64,000 nucleotides of DNA. Source: CAVYGM01 sp963768025 (lineage in GTDB: Bacteria > Bacteroidota > Bacteroidia > Cytophagales > Spirosomataceae). The notes beneath the pieces were generated by a model. It was not told the DNA's origin. It did no database searches and was given only the letters and a program-made list of their open reading frames with translations. Numbering within the stretch: position 1 is the stretch's first letter; the number at the start of each line of letters is the position of its first letter. The stretch lies in the NCBI GenBank assembly GCA_963768025.1, contig CAVYGM010000002.1:1-64000 (forward strand), read 5' to 3'. A program made the translations under genes and the position numbers. Of the stretch, positions 40,427 to 52,386 are shown piece by piece.

Positions 40427-40798
40427 ATGAGCGAAGCCGATAAAGCCAAAGCCCAGCTGGTGATTGTTACCGGCCTGGTCGTACTCTATTTTATTTTTGA
40501 TTCCCGCTATCCCTACCTGTTATACGCCGCTACGGCTATCGGAGTTATTAGCATTGCTATTCCGGTAGCGGGCGACCTGATCGTAAAAGGATGGTACAAA
40601 TTGGCCGAGATCCTCGGCGCGATCAATGGCCGAATTCTGCTGTCTCTTATTTTCTTTGTGATTCTTTTTCCGGTGGCCGTCATGTCAAGAATAGGTAAAA
40701 AGAAGAATCCCCTGGGACTGAAAAATGACAATCAGGCATCGGCTTTCACGGAGCGCAACCACCTCTATACGCCGAAGGATCTGGATCAGGTTTGGTAG
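40427..40798 (+). CDS. SxtJ-family membrane protein
   Basis: 123 residues. Three membrane segments (VIVTGLVVLYFIF, LLYAATAIGVISIAIPVAG, ILLSLIFFVILFPVAVM) and a hydrophilic tail with the family hallmarks NPLGL, TERNHLYTPKDLDQVW. SxtJ is named from the saxitoxin cluster, but members in other bacteria lie beside carbamoyltransferases and DUF5989, as here. It has no known catalytic residues and may form the membrane scaffold for the carbamoylation module. Convergent with the Ppx/GppA gene. Confidence 0.86.
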   Translation: MSEADKAKAQLVIVTGLVVLYFIFDSRYPYLLYAATAIGVISIAIPVAGDLIVKGWYKLAEILGAINGRILLSLIFFVILFPVAVMSRIGKKKNPLGLKNDNQASAFTERNHLYTPKDLDQVW

Positions 40799-40815
40799 GC
40801 AAAGGAACCGGGCCC

Positions 40816-41700
40816 TTATTTCTTTTTGCGGCGTTGGGCGCGGTCGTACAAGAGTTGCAGAATGCCATCTTTCAGGCCCACGTCGGGCACGTGGATGATT
40901 TCCGCCCCGGCGCATTTGGTGGCAAAAAGATAAATATCCCCGGCCGGCACGATCACATCGGCCCGGTCGGGGTTTAGTTGTAGCTTATGGATTCGTTCTT
41001 CCAGGGTGAAAGTAGCTACGTAGTCGCGTATCCGTTCTATTTCTGCCAGACTGGTAGAACTTGATGAAAGCTTGGCCGACAAATCGAAGAGCTTATTGAT
41101 GTTGCCACCGGTACCAATGGCCTGAATAGGGAGGTCAGGCAGTACGTTTTCATCTATCCATTCCTTTATTTTCTCCCAGGCATTTTTGGATTCTTTTCCT
41201 TCCAATAACCGCACCGACCCCAATTTGAACGACTTGGCTTTTAATTTGACGCGGTCAAAGTACAGGTTGAGTTCAGTACTGCCCCCGCCTACGTCCACGT
41301 GGATGTACTGCCCCTCGCCCAGCGACTTCACCACCACATTATTCACCAGTTCGGCTTCTTTTTGCCCGTCAATGATCTGAATGTGAATTCCCGTACGGTC
41401 TTCTATGTTTTTGCGTACTTCCAGCCCATTTTCCGCTTCGCGCATGGCCGAGGTAGCACAGGCCATGTGGTCATCTACTTCGTGCAGCTCCATCAGAAGC
41501 TGATAGGCTAGCATGAGTTTCATCATCCGGTCTTCACTGAAAGACGAGATACGCCCCTCAGTAAATACATCATGGCCCAACCGCAGGGGGAAGCGTACGT
41601 ACTCCACTTTTTTGAACTGAGTGGTACCTTCATCGTGCAGAACCGAGGAGATCTGCATTCTTGCTCCATTGGAGCCTATATCTATGGCAGCTAGTTTCAA
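40816..41700 (-). CDS. Ppx/GppA phosphatase family protein
   Basis: 294 residues, TTG start. Actin-like ATPase fold of exopolyphosphatase/pppGpp phosphohydrolase: phosphate-1 loop AAIDIGSNGARMQIS, catalytic Glu region ACATSAMREAENG, phosphate-2 loop IHVDVGGGSTELNLY, and GTGGNINKLFDLSA. It is shorter than enterobacterial Ppx (about 500) because it lacks the C-terminal HD-like domain, which is usual in Bacteroidota. It degrades polyphosphate or converts pppGpp. Ends 18 bases from the convergent SxtJ gene. Confidence 0.9.
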   Translation of the reverse strand: MKLAAIDIGSNGARMQISSVLHDEGTTQFKKVEYVRFPLRLGHDVFTEGRISSFSEDRMMKLMLAYQLLMELHEVDDHMACATSAMREAENGLEVRKNIEDRTGIHIQIIDGQKEAELVNNVVVKSLGEGQYIHVDVGGGSTELNLYFDRVKLKAKSFKLGSVRLLEGKESKNAWEKIKEWIDENVLPDLPIQAIGTGGNINKLFDLSAKLSSSSTSLAEIERIRDYVATFTLEERIHKLQLNPDRADVIVPAGDIYLFATKCAGAEIIHVPDVGLKDGILQLLYDRAQRRKKK

Positions 41701-41770
41701 GGCAAAAGGAAAAATAGTAGGTTATTCATTGCCCAAAAGTAACTATTTAGGCGTGAACAACCCCTTCCTT

Positions 41771-43447
41771 TTAGTTCTTTTTCGCAGCCCCAAACTCATA
41801 TAGAATTTTTACCCGAAAGCCAACGTTCGTACGGTCTTTTAGAAAAGGAAACGTTTTGACACGTGTCTCCACAAAGGATTTTGCCTGGATCACGATGGGG
41901 CTCCAGCGTTTTTCCAGGCCAGCCGAAAACTGGGCGTTGTTTAGGAGCGGAATGACCACGTACTGTTCGGCGCTTTGTTGGCCGTAATCCTGGGTAGGAC
42001 GTTCAAAATCAAACCTCAACACCTGCTTGGCCCGGATGTTGAGGTTGGTGCCGCCACCGATCAGGTAGGTAAAGCCACGGCCCATATCGCCCCGGTAGGT
42101 CAGCCCCACAGGAATCTGCAGTAGGGTAGTTTGCGTCGTGATGTTGAATATCTGGAAATTGGGCGGCAGACGCTTGGCGTGTTGCTTGCGAAAATCCTCC
42201 CGCATATCGTCCCGAAACTTTTTCTCGGTCACAAACTTCTGAGTTTCCAGGGTTTTCCAGCTCACCCCCGCCTGTACGCTCCAGTTGGAGCCGAGCAGTA
42301 CCTCATTCCATAACGAAAAAGCCTTGTTCTTACCTACCCATTCCTGGCTAACTCCTATCCGGAAGGGTAGGTTGAGGCCAAAATTCGGTAGAAGGCTCTC
42401 TTCATTTTTTACCTCTTCTACTTTTTTGTCCGAGGCTGGAAGCTCTGCCATTTGCTTTTTTTCCTCGGACTTGCTCTCCATGGGTTTTTCCTTGGTACTA
42501 GGCGTAGCAGCCTTGGCCACGTCCGGGGCTGTACCCAAATTTCGGGCCTTTTGCGGCATGCGGCCTTGTAATCGGCGATAGAGGTAATTTCTGGAATTAG
42601 AAAACTGCTGAGCAGGAAGAGGCGCAAGATCGCCCAGTTCCACGCGTTCCGCGCTCCTGGCTTCTGCAAGATCTTCTTTTTCAAGCGTACCGGCCGCTCT
42701 GTTTGGAAAAGAGGAGGTATTGGGTGGAGATGCACTGGTCTCAGTTGATTTTTTTGAAGAGGCAGGTTCCGTTGGGGGTGGACTATCCGCTCTTTGGCTC
42801 TCCTTCACACGTGACTCCGAGTCGGGGCTTTGCCGTTTATCTTGTACGGTTGCCCCAGGCTTGGAGTTTGTATTGGATTGAGCTACACGCGAATTCGCCT
42901 TATCTTGCACTTCTATGGTAGGTACAAGGCTTTCTGACTGAGATTCCTGGGTTGCTCCTTCCTTCACTTCCCTCCGCTGAGTAGCTACGGGATTTTGGAG
43001 CGGAGGTTGGGATTCTTCCAAAATGGAACCTGCGGGCTGAGTACGATTAGCGAAGGGAATATCACGGTACACGGTTTGGCGCTCGATGATATACACGGTA
43101 TCGGGCCTTGGGTTGCTCCGGGCAGGCTGGGTCTCCGCATCAGCGAGTGAGTCGGTCCCATACCCAGGTTTTCCATTCGCCTGAGTGGTCATTTGCTGCT
43201 TCAGTCCCTCCATTTCTTTTAGAAGGACTTCATTCTGATTAGACTGATTTACATACAGCACCACCATCACGGCGGTAGTAACCGTGGCTACGGCATAGCC
43301 CAGCCAATGTCCGTAGGATTGCCAAAACGAGGGGGGAGCATGGAGTTGCTTAAAAGACTGCCATTTATCCCAGTCCTGATCCTGAAAATCGGGTTGTATG
43401 CTTTCCAGCTTCCGTCGTAAAATTTCTTCAAATCGGTTAGTTTTCAT
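41771..43447 (-). CDS. Anti-sigma-like protein with inner-membrane helix and C-terminal outer-membrane barrel
   Basis: 558 residues. Residues 1-45 are soluble (MKTNRFEEILRRKLESIQPD), as in Bacteroidota anti-sigma proteins. A single helix follows at about 50-68 (GYAVATVTTAVMVVLYV), then about 270 residues rich in Ser, Glu, Pro, Thr and Gln with no hydrophobic segment. Residues about 350-558 are alternating beta strands (FGLNLPFRIGVSQEW, WSVQAGVSWKTLE, LLQIPVGLTYRG, FSAGLEKRW) ending VGFRVKILYEFG, an outer-membrane-barrel signature. Its start overlaps the sigma-factor stop by 11 bases, so it is translationally coupled. The architecture would connect both membranes; the anti-sigma role is inferred from position and topology. 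Confidence 0.75.
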   Translation of the reverse strand: MKTNRFEEILRRKLESIQPDFQDQDWDKWQSFKQLHAPPSFWQSYGHWLGYAVATVTTAVMVVLYVNQSNQNEVLLKEMEGLKQQMTTQANGKPGYGTDSLADAETQPARSNPRPDTVYIIERQTVYRDIPFANRTQPAGSILEESQPPLQNPVATQRREVKEGATQESQSESLVPTIEVQDKANSRVAQSNTNSKPGATVQDKRQSPDSESRVKESQRADSPPPTEPASSKKSTETSASPPNTSSFPNRAAGTLEKEDLAEARSAERVELGDLAPLPAQQFSNSRNYLYRRLQGRMPQKARNLGTAPDVAKAATPSTKEKPMESKSEEKKQMAELPASDKKVEEVKNEESLLPNFGLNLPFRIGVSQEWVGKNKAFSLWNEVLLGSNWSVQAGVSWKTLETQKFVTEKKFRDDMREDFRKQHAKRLPPNFQIFNITTQTTLLQIPVGLTYRGDMGRGFTYLIGGGTNLNIRAKQVLRFDFERPTQDYGQQSAEQYVVIPLLNNAQFSAGLEKRWSPIVIQAKSFVETRVKTFPFLKDRTNVGFRVKILYEFGAAKKN

Positions 43448-44051
43448 TTCTCTTATAAGACTGTATCCCCATATCGTTCGGAAAAAGGTCGGGGTAGTAC
43501 TGTTTAATCAGGTGTTGTAATCGGGCTCGAGCCCGTACATAGTGCGAGCGAACAGTTGCTTCGTTTATGGATAACGCATCGGCGATTTCCCGGTGGTTAT
43601 ATCCATCAATAGCATACATCATGAATACAGTGCGGTAAACGGGTCGTAGCATTTGTACAAGTTCCAGAATCTCATCGGCTGTAATATTTTCTATAATTTG
43701 ATCGTCGAATCGAGGGTAGGGAGCATCCTCCAGCGTGATGGTATTCTGCTGGTGCTTCCCATGTTTTCGGTAGTAACTGATGGCCGTGTTTATCAAAATA
43801 GTCCTAATCCAGGGCTTGAAGGGTTGCAAAGGATCGTATTTTGACAAGTTTTGAAACACCTTCAAAAAACCTTCGTTCACTACCTCTTCAGCTTCCTCCC
43901 GAGTTGACGCATACCGTAAACCTACGCTTTTGGCATAGCTAAAATACTGCTTAAAAAGAGCCCGCTGTGCCTGAGGATCACCGTCCTGGCACGCTCGAAC
44001 CACGCTTTCGAAGTCGTTCTCTGAGTAGGGTATTTTTTTTCTGAATAGCAA
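43437..44051 (-). CDS. ECF RNA polymerase sigma factor
   Basis: 204 residues, TTG start at 44051. Region 2 (FKQYFSYAKSVGLRYASTRE, EAEEVVNEGFLKVFQNLSKY, FKPWIRTILINTAISYYRKH) and region 4 (MLRPVYRTVFMMYAIDGYNH, REIADALSINEATVRSHYVR, ARARLQHLIKQYY) are complete, with the usual short linker (LEDAPYPRFDDQ). It is co-transcribed with the overlapping anti-sigma/barrel gene. The divergent lipoprotein gene at 44240 is a likely target because the two starts face each other across 188 bases. Confidence 0.93.
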   Translation of the reverse strand: MLFRKKIPYSENDFESVVRACQDGDPQAQRALFKQYFSYAKSVGLRYASTREEAEEVVNEGFLKVFQNLSKYDPLQPFKPWIRTILINTAISYYRKHGKHQQNTITLEDAPYPRFDDQIIENITADEILELVQMLRPVYRTVFMMYAIDGYNHREIADALSINEATVRSHYVRARARLQHLIKQYYPDLFPNDMGIQSYKRNEN

Positions 44052-44239
44052 GGTGAATAGTTGGGGTTGCGCTTTGTAATGTACTACGTGGGAAGGGTAT
44101 ATTTTGTGGCATTTCTATAAAATATATTTTCAAAAATAATTTCATGCTCTTTGCCACACTTTTTTATTCTTTTCCGTACTGTCCATTGAAACCGGAATCA
44201 CAATTACCCCAACGAATTTAATCTGTAAATCAAATTATC

Positions 44240-44854
44240 ATGAAAATCACCGTTTTTTTAGTCGCATCCATTCTTAGTGCTTTACTTATGGGTTGTCAGT
44301 CGGATTCCCTGAGTCCCCTGGAAGACACCGAATTCGAAAGTGTGGTACTCTCGGCGGCCCGTTTCTCGGTAGAGGCCGACTCAACCACGAAAATGAAATG
44401 CAAAGGAAAGCTTACCGAGTTAGCTACGGCGGATGTTCCCGCCACTGTCACGGCGTATATCAGCACCACCTATACGGGTGCTGAGGTAAAGTTTGCGGGC
44501 AAAGACGAAGCTGGAAACGTAGTCGTAGGCCTGCTGTTGGCCGACGGCACGCACAAGGGTCTTCTTTTTGACAGCTCAGGGAATTTCAAGGAAGAATTGA
44601 AGCGATACGGGAAACACGCCAAACTAACCAAGGTAGAAATAGCCGATTTGCCCGGCGCAGTGACCGGGTACGTGACGGCTACCTATGCCGGGGCGGAGAT
44701 CAAGCACGCTGGTAAAAACGAAGCCGGTGAGTTGTTTGTGATGATCCTGGTCGATAGCAAGCCGACCGTCCTGGTCTTCAACGCCGACGGTACCTTCAGC
44801 AAGGCAGTCGACAAACCTATGAAACGCGGTAAGCACGGGCCGGGGCGTAAGTAA
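44240..44854 (+). CDS. Lipoprotein with two PepSY-like repeats
   Basis: 204 residues. Lipobox LLMGC (Cys about residue 19). Two similar modules follow: residues about 58-115 (ELATADVPATVTAYISTTYT, GAEVKFAGKDEAGNVVVGLL) and about 130-190 (EIADLPGAVTGYVTATYAGA, EIKHAGKNEAGELFVMILVD). This pattern resembles the PepSY-like/DUF2874 putative beta-lactamase-inhibitor-like family, which binds other envelope proteins. The tail is strongly basic (KPMKRGKHGPGRK). Divergent from the ECF sigma gene. The stop codon TAA directly abuts the octamer-repeat element. Confidence 0.75.
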   Translation: MKITVFLVASILSALLMGCQSDSLSPLEDTEFESVVLSAARFSVEADSTTKMKCKGKLTELATADVPATVTAYISTTYTGAEVKFAGKDEAGNVVVGLLLADGTHKGLLFDSSGNFKEELKRYGKHAKLTKVEIADLPGAVTGYVTATYAGAEIKHAGKNEAGELFVMILVDSKPTVLVFNADGTFSKAVDKPMKRGKHGPGRK

Positions 44855-44980
44855 TGATAGAATGTTAGAATGAGTGAATGATAGAATGTCAGAAGGATAG
44901 AATGAATGAATAAATGAATGGGGAATTGTTTTCTATTCACTTCACTCACTCTCTCACTCACTCATTCAAAATTGAATAAA
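44855..44980. repeat. Octamer-repeat inverted element, copy D
   Basis: Eight consecutive 8-base units from 44856 (gatagaat, gttagaat, gagtgaat, gatagaat, gtcagaag, gatagaat, gaatgaat, aaatgaat). The facing arm at 44933-44972 keeps the same period on the other strand (ctattcac, ttcactca, ctctctca, ctcactca) and ends ttcaaaattgaa. The left end begins directly after the lipoprotein stop codon. Confidence 0.75.
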
Positions 44981-45031
44981 TGGCGGATTGCGTGGATAGG
45001 GGAGGCTCGGTTTGAGTTTCCCCTATTTTGT

Positions 45032-45499
45032 TTACGGTCGAGGCGTCATAACTTGTATTTCTGAGTTGTTTTTGATTTCCCCCATCACAAACAGGCTGTG
45101 CGTGCTACCGATGTTTTCCAGGGAGCCTAGTTTCTGCATCAGAAACTGCTGGTATTCGGGCATGTCGTTCACCAGAATTTTGAGCAGAAAGTCGTAATCG
45201 CCCGAAATATTGAAGCATTCCATTACTTCTGGAATCGCCATAATGGCCTTCACAAATTTCTCTCCCATCGCCAGGGAATGTTCTTTCAGTGCGATATTAC
45301 AGAATACCATCAGCTTTTTGCCCACTTTTTCGCGGTCGATCAGGGCCACGTATTTTTTGATAATACCCTCTTTTTCCAGGCGCCGCACCCGTTCGTATAC
45401 GGGGGTATAGGACAGGTTGAGTCGGGTGGCCAATTCTCTTGTTTTCAGGGTGGCGTCTTCCTGCAGGTAGTGCAGAATCGCCCGGTCGGTGTCGTCCAT
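45032..45499 (-). CDS. Lrp/AsnC-family transcriptional regulator
   Basis: 155 residues. N-terminal helix-turn-helix (DDTDRAILHYLQEDATLKTR, LATRLNLSYTPVYERVRRLE) and C-terminal RAM ligand-binding domain (VFCNIALKEHSLAMGEKFVK, CFNISGDYDFLLKILVND). Such regulators respond to amino acids and form octamers. It is divergent from metH with 246 bases between the starts, so control of metH by methionine or a related ligand is plausible but unproven. No riboswitch was recognised in that gap. Confidence 0.9.
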   Translation of the reverse strand: MDDTDRAILHYLQEDATLKTRELATRLNLSYTPVYERVRRLEKEGIIKKYVALIDREKVGKKLMVFCNIALKEHSLAMGEKFVKAIMAIPEVMECFNISGDYDFLLKILVNDMPEYQQFLMQKLGSLENIGSTHSLFVMGEIKNNSEIQVMTPRP

Positions 45500-45745
45500 G
45501 GTATAGGTGGTTTGTACGGAAAACCTTGGTTTAAAGAATAGATAAAATTTCTAATGAATCTGGTTAAGGTACTTATTTTAGGTAAAAAAGGCAGATAATG
45601 GCTACATTATCAGATAAAATATCCAATAATATGGAATAATTCCCAACAACCTGCATTTGATCGTATTTTTGTGTTCTTATACTAAGTTGTCGGACACCTG
45701 TGAGAGGCAGGGCCGCAGCTTCCTACTACACAGAATAATTATCCG

Positions 45746-49624
<3,879 letters not shown>

Positions 49625-49631
49625 GGAGCCT

Positions 49632-49665
49632 AAACTTCCCGAAAGTCAAAACTTTCGGGAAGTTT
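49632..49665. terminator. Perfect 15-bp hairpin after metH
   Basis: AAACTTCCCGAAAGT (49632-49646), loop CAAA, ACTTTCGGGAAGTTT (49651-49665). The stem starts 8 bases beyond the metH stop. The trailing T-run is short (TTT), but the stem itself ends in T-rich sequence, so termination is likely. Confidence 0.72.
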
Positions 49666-49737
49666 GATCAGCAAGTAGTATTCTTTTCAATTTGGTTTTA
49701 TTAAATTGAAAGAATCTTTATTTTACACAAAACAATT

Positions 49738-50196
49738 TTGGATTTAAAACAACAACTTCTGTCCCAGCTTACCTCCCTGCTCGACGAGCGGATGGCTGCC
49801 TCATCGAAGGCCATGGAAGCCGCGCAGGAATCGGCCAACGACCAGAGCAAGAGCTCCGCGGGCGACAAGTACGAAACCTCCCGCTCCATGGGCCAGCTCG
49901 ACCGCAACATGCACGCCCGGCAGTATGAACAGGCGCGGCAGGAACGTACCATTCTCGAACGCCTGGAATCCCTATCCGAACCAAACTCTTTCGAACGCAT
50001 AGCCGTAGGATCACTGATCAAAACCTCAGCGGGTTATTTTTTCATAGCCGTTAGCGCCGGAGCCGTCCTGGTAGAAGGACAAACCGTCCTGGCCGTCTCA
50101 GCCGCTTCGCCCATAGGACAAGCCCTCGTGGGCAAACAGGTAAAGGATACCTTCCTGTTCAAGGGAAAGAAACAAACGATACAGGAGATTCAATGA
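49738..50196 (+). CDS. GreA/GreB C-terminal-domain-like small protein
   Basis: 152 residues, TTG start at 49738. Residues about 1-75 are a charged helical segment (LLDERMAASSKAMEAAQESA, KYETSRSMGQLDRNMHARQY) resembling a short coiled coil. Residues about 85-150 match the C-terminal FKBP-like domain of transcript-cleavage factors (IAVGSLIKTSAGYFFIAVSA, SPIGQALVGKQVKDTFLF then KGKKQTIQEI). The two acidic residues at the GreA coiled-coil tip are not evident, so it may bind RNA polymerase without GreA-type cleavage. Its stop codon TGA is the first triplet of the octamer-repeat element. Confidence 0.65.
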   Translation: MDLKQQLLSQLTSLLDERMAASSKAMEAAQESANDQSKSSAGDKYETSRSMGQLDRNMHARQYEQARQERTILERLESLSEPNSFERIAVGSLIKTSAGYFFIAVSAGAVLVEGQTVLAVSAASPIGQALVGKQVKDTFLFKGKKQTIQEIQ

Positions 50197-50303
50197 TAGA
50201 ATGTTAGAATGATAGAATGAGTGAATAGGATCGAGATCCAATTAAAAATATTCTATCATTCTAACACCGCGGGGGCGGACCCCTCACTCATTCAAAATTG
50301 AAA
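50194..50303. repeat. Octamer-repeat inverted element, copy E
   Basis: Left arm units from 50195: gatagaat, gttagaat, gatagaat, gagtgaat. Right arm: ttctatca, ttctaaca and, after a GC-rich insert, cactcattcaaaattgaa. The element spans the convergent gap and touches both stop codons: TGA of the GreA-like gene at its left end and TGA of yebC on the other strand at its right end. Confidence 0.75.
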
Positions 50304-51017
50304 TCACCCCATATTATGGTATACCCGCTGCACGTCGTCGTCTTCTTCGATGCGTTCGATGAGCTTTTCGACTTCGGCGGCTTCTTCTTCGCTCAGCGTT
50401 TTTGTATCATTAGGGATACGCTCAAAATCGGCCTCCACGATCTCAAAGCCTTTTTCTTCAAGGTAGGTTTGTAGCGAGCCGAAAGAGGTGAATTCACCGT
50501 AGATGTTGATCTGATTTTTCTCTTCGTCCAGAAAAACCTCCTCGGCCCCGTAGTCTATCAGCTCGAATTCCAGCTCTTCGACGTCCTGCCCAGTATTGGC
50601 TATTTTGAAGATACACTTTCGGTCAAAGATAAAATCCAGCATCCCCATGGTACCAAAGCTACCATTGAGCTTGTTGAAATAGCTACGTACGTTGGCTACG
50701 GTACGGGTAGGGTTGTCGGTGGTGCTTTCTATCAGGATGGCGATGCCGTGGGGGCCGTAGCCTTCGTACACCATCTCCTTGTAGTCGTCCTGATCTTTGG
50801 CCGTGGCGCGTTTGATGGCCCGGTCAATGGTGTCCTTGGGCATGTTGGCGGCGCGGGCGTTTTGCAGCAGTACCCGCAGGCGGGAGTTGGTGCGGGGTCC
50901 GATCCGTCCCTCTTTTACGGCCAGGGTAATGTCCTTCCCGATGCGGGTGAAGGTCTTGGCCATGTGGTCCCACCGCTTGAACATGCGGGCCTTTCTATAT
51001 TCGAATGCTCTTCCCAT
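50304..51017 (-). CDS. yebC: YebC/PmpR-family protein
   Basis: 237 residues. Family hallmarks: MGRAFEYRKARMFKRWDHMA, GRIGPRTNSRLRVLLQNARA, NMPKDTIDRAIKRA, YEGYGPHGIAILIESTTDNP and TRTVANVRSYFNKLNGSFGT. Members are DNA-binding regulators or ribosome-associated factors that relieve stalling. The N-terminus, with FEYRK in place of the common HKWAKIKH, is the usual Bacteroidota form. The gene is flanked on both sides by repeat elements, copies E and G. Confidence 0.92.
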   Translation of the reverse strand: MGRAFEYRKARMFKRWDHMAKTFTRIGKDITLAVKEGRIGPRTNSRLRVLLQNARAANMPKDTIDRAIKRATAKDQDDYKEMVYEGYGPHGIAILIESTTDNPTRTVANVRSYFNKLNGSFGTMGMLDFIFDRKCIFKIANTGQDVEELEFELIDYGAEEVFLDEEKNQINIYGEFTSFGSLQTYLEEKGFEIVEADFERIPNDTKTLSEEEAAEVEKLIERIEEDDDVQRVYHNMG

Positions 51018-51025
51018 TTTTTAAT

Positions 51026-51196
51026 TTTGAAGGAGTGAATGAAGTTCTTAGTTCTATGTTCGTAGTTCGTGAAGTAGAGAAAGGTACATTAAGTACAGCT
51101 CGTCGGTATTCAATTCCCAACCACTGCCTTTCATGTAGCCAAACTTACAACTACGAACTCAGAACCACGAACCTTGAATTGTTTCAATTTTGATTC
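51026..51196. repeat. Heptamer-repeat inverted element, copy G
   Basis: Left arm units: gttctta, gttctat, gttcgta, gttcgtg (51044-51071). The right arm at 51149-51178 is complementary with the same 7-base period (ctacgaa, ctcagaa, ccacgaa, ccttgaa). The outer ends (ttttgaaggagtgaatgaa and tttcaattttga) match the ends of the octamer elements, which links the two families. Confidence 0.7.
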
Positions 51197-51275
51197 ATTA
51201 AATTTTTATGTAATACATTCGCAAAACTACAAAACCCAATTGTATCGTACCAAATTATCTGTGCATCTATTCCCT

Positions 51276-51734
51276 ATGCAAATCGACTGGATATTAAAAC
51301 CCTATACATCCCTCACCCTCGACGAACTGTATGCTGTGCTTCGGCTGCGCAACGAGGTGTTTATTGTGGAACAGAATTGCCCGTTCAATGACTTGGATGG
51401 AAAAGACCAGCAATGTTATCATCTCATGGGCTTTTCGGATACCGACAGGTCATTAGTCGCCTACACGCGCTTAGTTCCGCCGGGGGTATCATATACCTAT
51501 CCGTCGATCGGACGTGTGGTAACAGCTCCCCATATTCGGGGGTACAAGGTAGGGCATAGACTGATGCAGGAATCAATCCGGGAAGTAACCCGTTTGTATG
51601 GTAGAGGGCACATTCATATAGGGGCTCAACTCTACCTGCGTGCTTTTTATGAGTCGCAGGGATTTTGCCAGGTCGGTGAAATGTACCTTGAAGATGGGAT
51701 AGAACACATAGAGATGATTCTGGATACCAATTGA
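51276..51734 (+). CDS. GNAT acetyltransferase, ElaA-like
   Basis: 152 residues from the ATG at 51276 (MQIDWILKPYTSLTLDELYA); upstream in-frame codons lie inside the repeat element and are not conserved-looking. ElaA-type features: LYAVLRLRNEVFIVEQNCPF near the N-terminus, GRVVTAPHIRGYKVGHRLMQ (acetyl-CoA-binding Q/RxxGxG/A variant) and AQLYLRAFYESQGFCQVGEM then YLEDGIEHIEM. Substrate unknown. It stands alone between repeat copy G and a long intergenic region. Confidence 0.87.
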   Translation: MQIDWILKPYTSLTLDELYAVLRLRNEVFIVEQNCPFNDLDGKDQQCYHLMGFSDTDRSLVAYTRLVPPGVSYTYPSIGRVVTAPHIRGYKVGHRLMQESIREVTRLYGRGHIHIGAQLYLRAFYESQGFCQVGEMYLEDGIEHIEMILDTN

Positions 51735-52158
51735 ATGTGTGGCGATAACTGGGCAACTCGTCGGAATGTGAGGATTTTTTTGCCGAAAAAAACCTATTTA
51801 ATTTTTGATTATTTTTTATTTAACCGACCGTTATTTTTTTAAACATCTGGCTGTCAATTTTTTATAGAAAATACTGGAAAATTGGCAAAGAGTGGCATGA
51901 GGATTTAGCTATTTCGTTTGTCAAGCTATTGACGACTGTGTGAATTATTTTAATGCGATTTTTATAAATAGCATATAATGAAATCACAGATAGAGGAGGG
52001 TTTACATCGAATAGTCTACTGTCATGCGGTAGACTATTTTTATTTTGTACCATTTTACGCGATATAACTCCTTTCTAATCTAATACTGACCCCTCTGGAA
52101 CAGGAGTTGGAAGATACCCCTTACCAATCATCAACAACCAATAATTTACGAGCTACGT
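51735..52158. other. AT-rich intergenic region with an orphan terminator
   Basis: 424 bases without a convincing gene. At 52011-52037, ATAGTCTAC and GTAGACTAT form a 9-bp perfect stem (loop TGTCATGCG) followed by TTTTATTTT on the plus strand. No gene ends in front of it apart from the GNAT gene 277 bases away, so a small RNA between about 51850 and 52046 is possible. Confidence 0.5.
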
Positions 52159-52386
52159 ATGGGAACTGCAAAGAAAAAAGAGCATGTCGCGGTGGGAAGC
52201 CCGGTACCTTCCGGCCCGGAAAATGAAAATAAGCACAAGGATACCTCCCAAAAGCCAGCGGAGAAATTGGACGAGGAAACTAAGGAGGAATTCGAGAGTC
52301 ATAATATGTCCGATCATCGGGGCTACAACGAAACCAGCAAGGATGTACCGGTTGAGTATACAAACATAGCCAAAGAAACTGAGTGA
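52159..52386 (+). CDS. Small highly charged hypothetical protein
   Basis: 75 residues, ATG at 52159. Very hydrophilic, rich in Lys, Glu, Asn and Pro (SGPENENKHKDTSQKPAEKL, DEETKEEFESHNMSDHRGYN). No hydrophobic segment or cysteine, so probably a disordered cytoplasmic protein. It resembles short charged stress-type proteins in composition only. I do not recognise a family. Codon use is like the neighbours, which favours a real gene. Confidence 0.5.
   Translation: MGTAKKKEHVAVGSPVPSGPENENKHKDTSQKPAEKLDEETKEEFESHNMSDHRGYNETSKDVPVEYTNIAKETE

Noticed and set aside
45500..45745. SAM or cobalamin riboswitch upstream of metH
   Set aside because: I looked for the SAM-I core and the B12 box and found neither on the plus strand. 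A covariance search would decide.
51862..52053. 63-codon minus-strand ORF in the gap after the GNAT gene
   Set aside because: It overlaps the terminator-like hairpin at 52011-52046, has no domain, and its composition reflects AT-rich non-coding DNA.
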